A stretch of DNA of 64,000 bases, from NCBI GenBank assembly GCA_003612405.1, contig RAYR01000004.1, positions 1 through 64,000 on the forward strand, given 5' to 3'. Numbering within the stretch: position 1 is the first letter of the stretch; the number at the start of each line of letters is the position of its first letter. The translations under genes and the position numbers were made by a program. The DNA comes from a bacterium 0.1xD8-71 (GTDB lineage Bacteria; Bacillota; Clostridia; Lachnospirales; Lachnospiraceae). The notes under the pieces are model-generated. The model saw only the letters and a list, made by a program, of their open reading frames with translations, made no database searches and was not told the DNA's origin. Shown here in pieces: positions 63,972 to 64,000 of the stretch.

Positions 63972-64000
63972 CAGCTCGTAGGGGAATCGAACCCCTGTTT
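63972..64000 (-). tRNA. tRNA, 3' part only
   Basis: A complete T-arm is visible on the minus strand: AGGGG, loop TTCGATT, CCCCT, followed by ACGAGCT as acceptor 3' strand and G as discriminator. No CCA is encoded. The anticodon lies beyond the window, so the identity is unknown. The absence of a G3:U70 pattern argues against tRNA-Ala or tmRNA. Confidence 0.7.

Noticed and set aside
63972..64000. tmRNA 3' end
   Set aside because: The acceptor lacks the G-U pair and CCA expected for tmRNA.

Overview
The window reads as chromosome of an anaerobic gut-type Clostridia bacterium, most likely Lachnospiraceae. The support is the uninterrupted rimP-nusA-ylxR-ylxQ-infB-rbfA-nrnA-truB-ribF cluster, pyruvate phosphate dikinase of the clostridial 875-residue type, strong AGGAGG ribosome binding sites, moderate GC, DUF-type lipoproteins and class-specific two-component pairs. 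No species call is possible from sequence reading alone.

Positions 1 to about 4,610 are accessory DNA on the minus strand: the 5' end of a group II intron at the window edge, a VanRS-like two-component pair with a tiny membrane peptide, and cargo genes typical of Tn1549/CTn-type integrative elements (zinc-finger peptide, acidic 194-residue protein, a DUF6075-like protein whose tail is frameshifted). A truncated reading frame abuts the stop codon of ppdK, so the element's junction appears to lie there. Positions 4,617-9,904 hold ppdK, a glycerophosphodiester phosphodiesterase and a HlyD-like adaptor. Positions 10,040-16,340 are an ABC importer locus: two MalF/MalG-type permeases, an unusual 814-residue lipoprotein joining a beta-propeller-like half to a solute-binding half, an internally deleted second copy of it, and two low-complexity lipoproteins. 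No ATPase is present.

Positions 16,500-17,600 are a graveyard: a TipA-type MerR gene that lost its DNA-binding third but kept a textbook 19-bp-spacer MerR promoter, and an MntA/HepT-like remnant. A chemoreceptor, an orphan LytTR regulator with a G10 tract, and a two-component pair with a strongly structured leader (57-bp hairpin plus four 43-bp tandem repeats) follow up to 22,899.

Positions 23,900-34,400 are housekeeping: ABC-F ATPase, PHP phosphoesterase and HAD phosphatase on the plus strand, then Maf, polyphosphate kinase, exopolyphosphatase, a DUF815 ATPase and PheA on the minus strand. Positions 35,579-39,134 form a complete folate operon (folC-folE-folP-folBK). A nitroreductase and pyrBI follow on the plus strand, separated by a strong terminator-like hairpin. 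From 42,479 to 56,874 the minus strand carries pnp, rpsO, an SH3/NlpC hydrolase, a Na/Pi cotransporter and the rimP-to-ribF operon with its promoter and leader hairpin. The right end (58,957-63,874) is a glycerate/sugar-acid locus: CdaR regulator, glycerate 2-kinase, metallo-hydrolase and GntP permease. The 3' part of a tRNA lies at the edge.

I found no CRISPR array, phage or complete insertion sequence. The most unusual items are the propeller/solute-binding fusion locus, the repeat-rich leader at 20,608-20,892, the promoter-only MerR relic and the terminator-like hairpin in front of pyrB.
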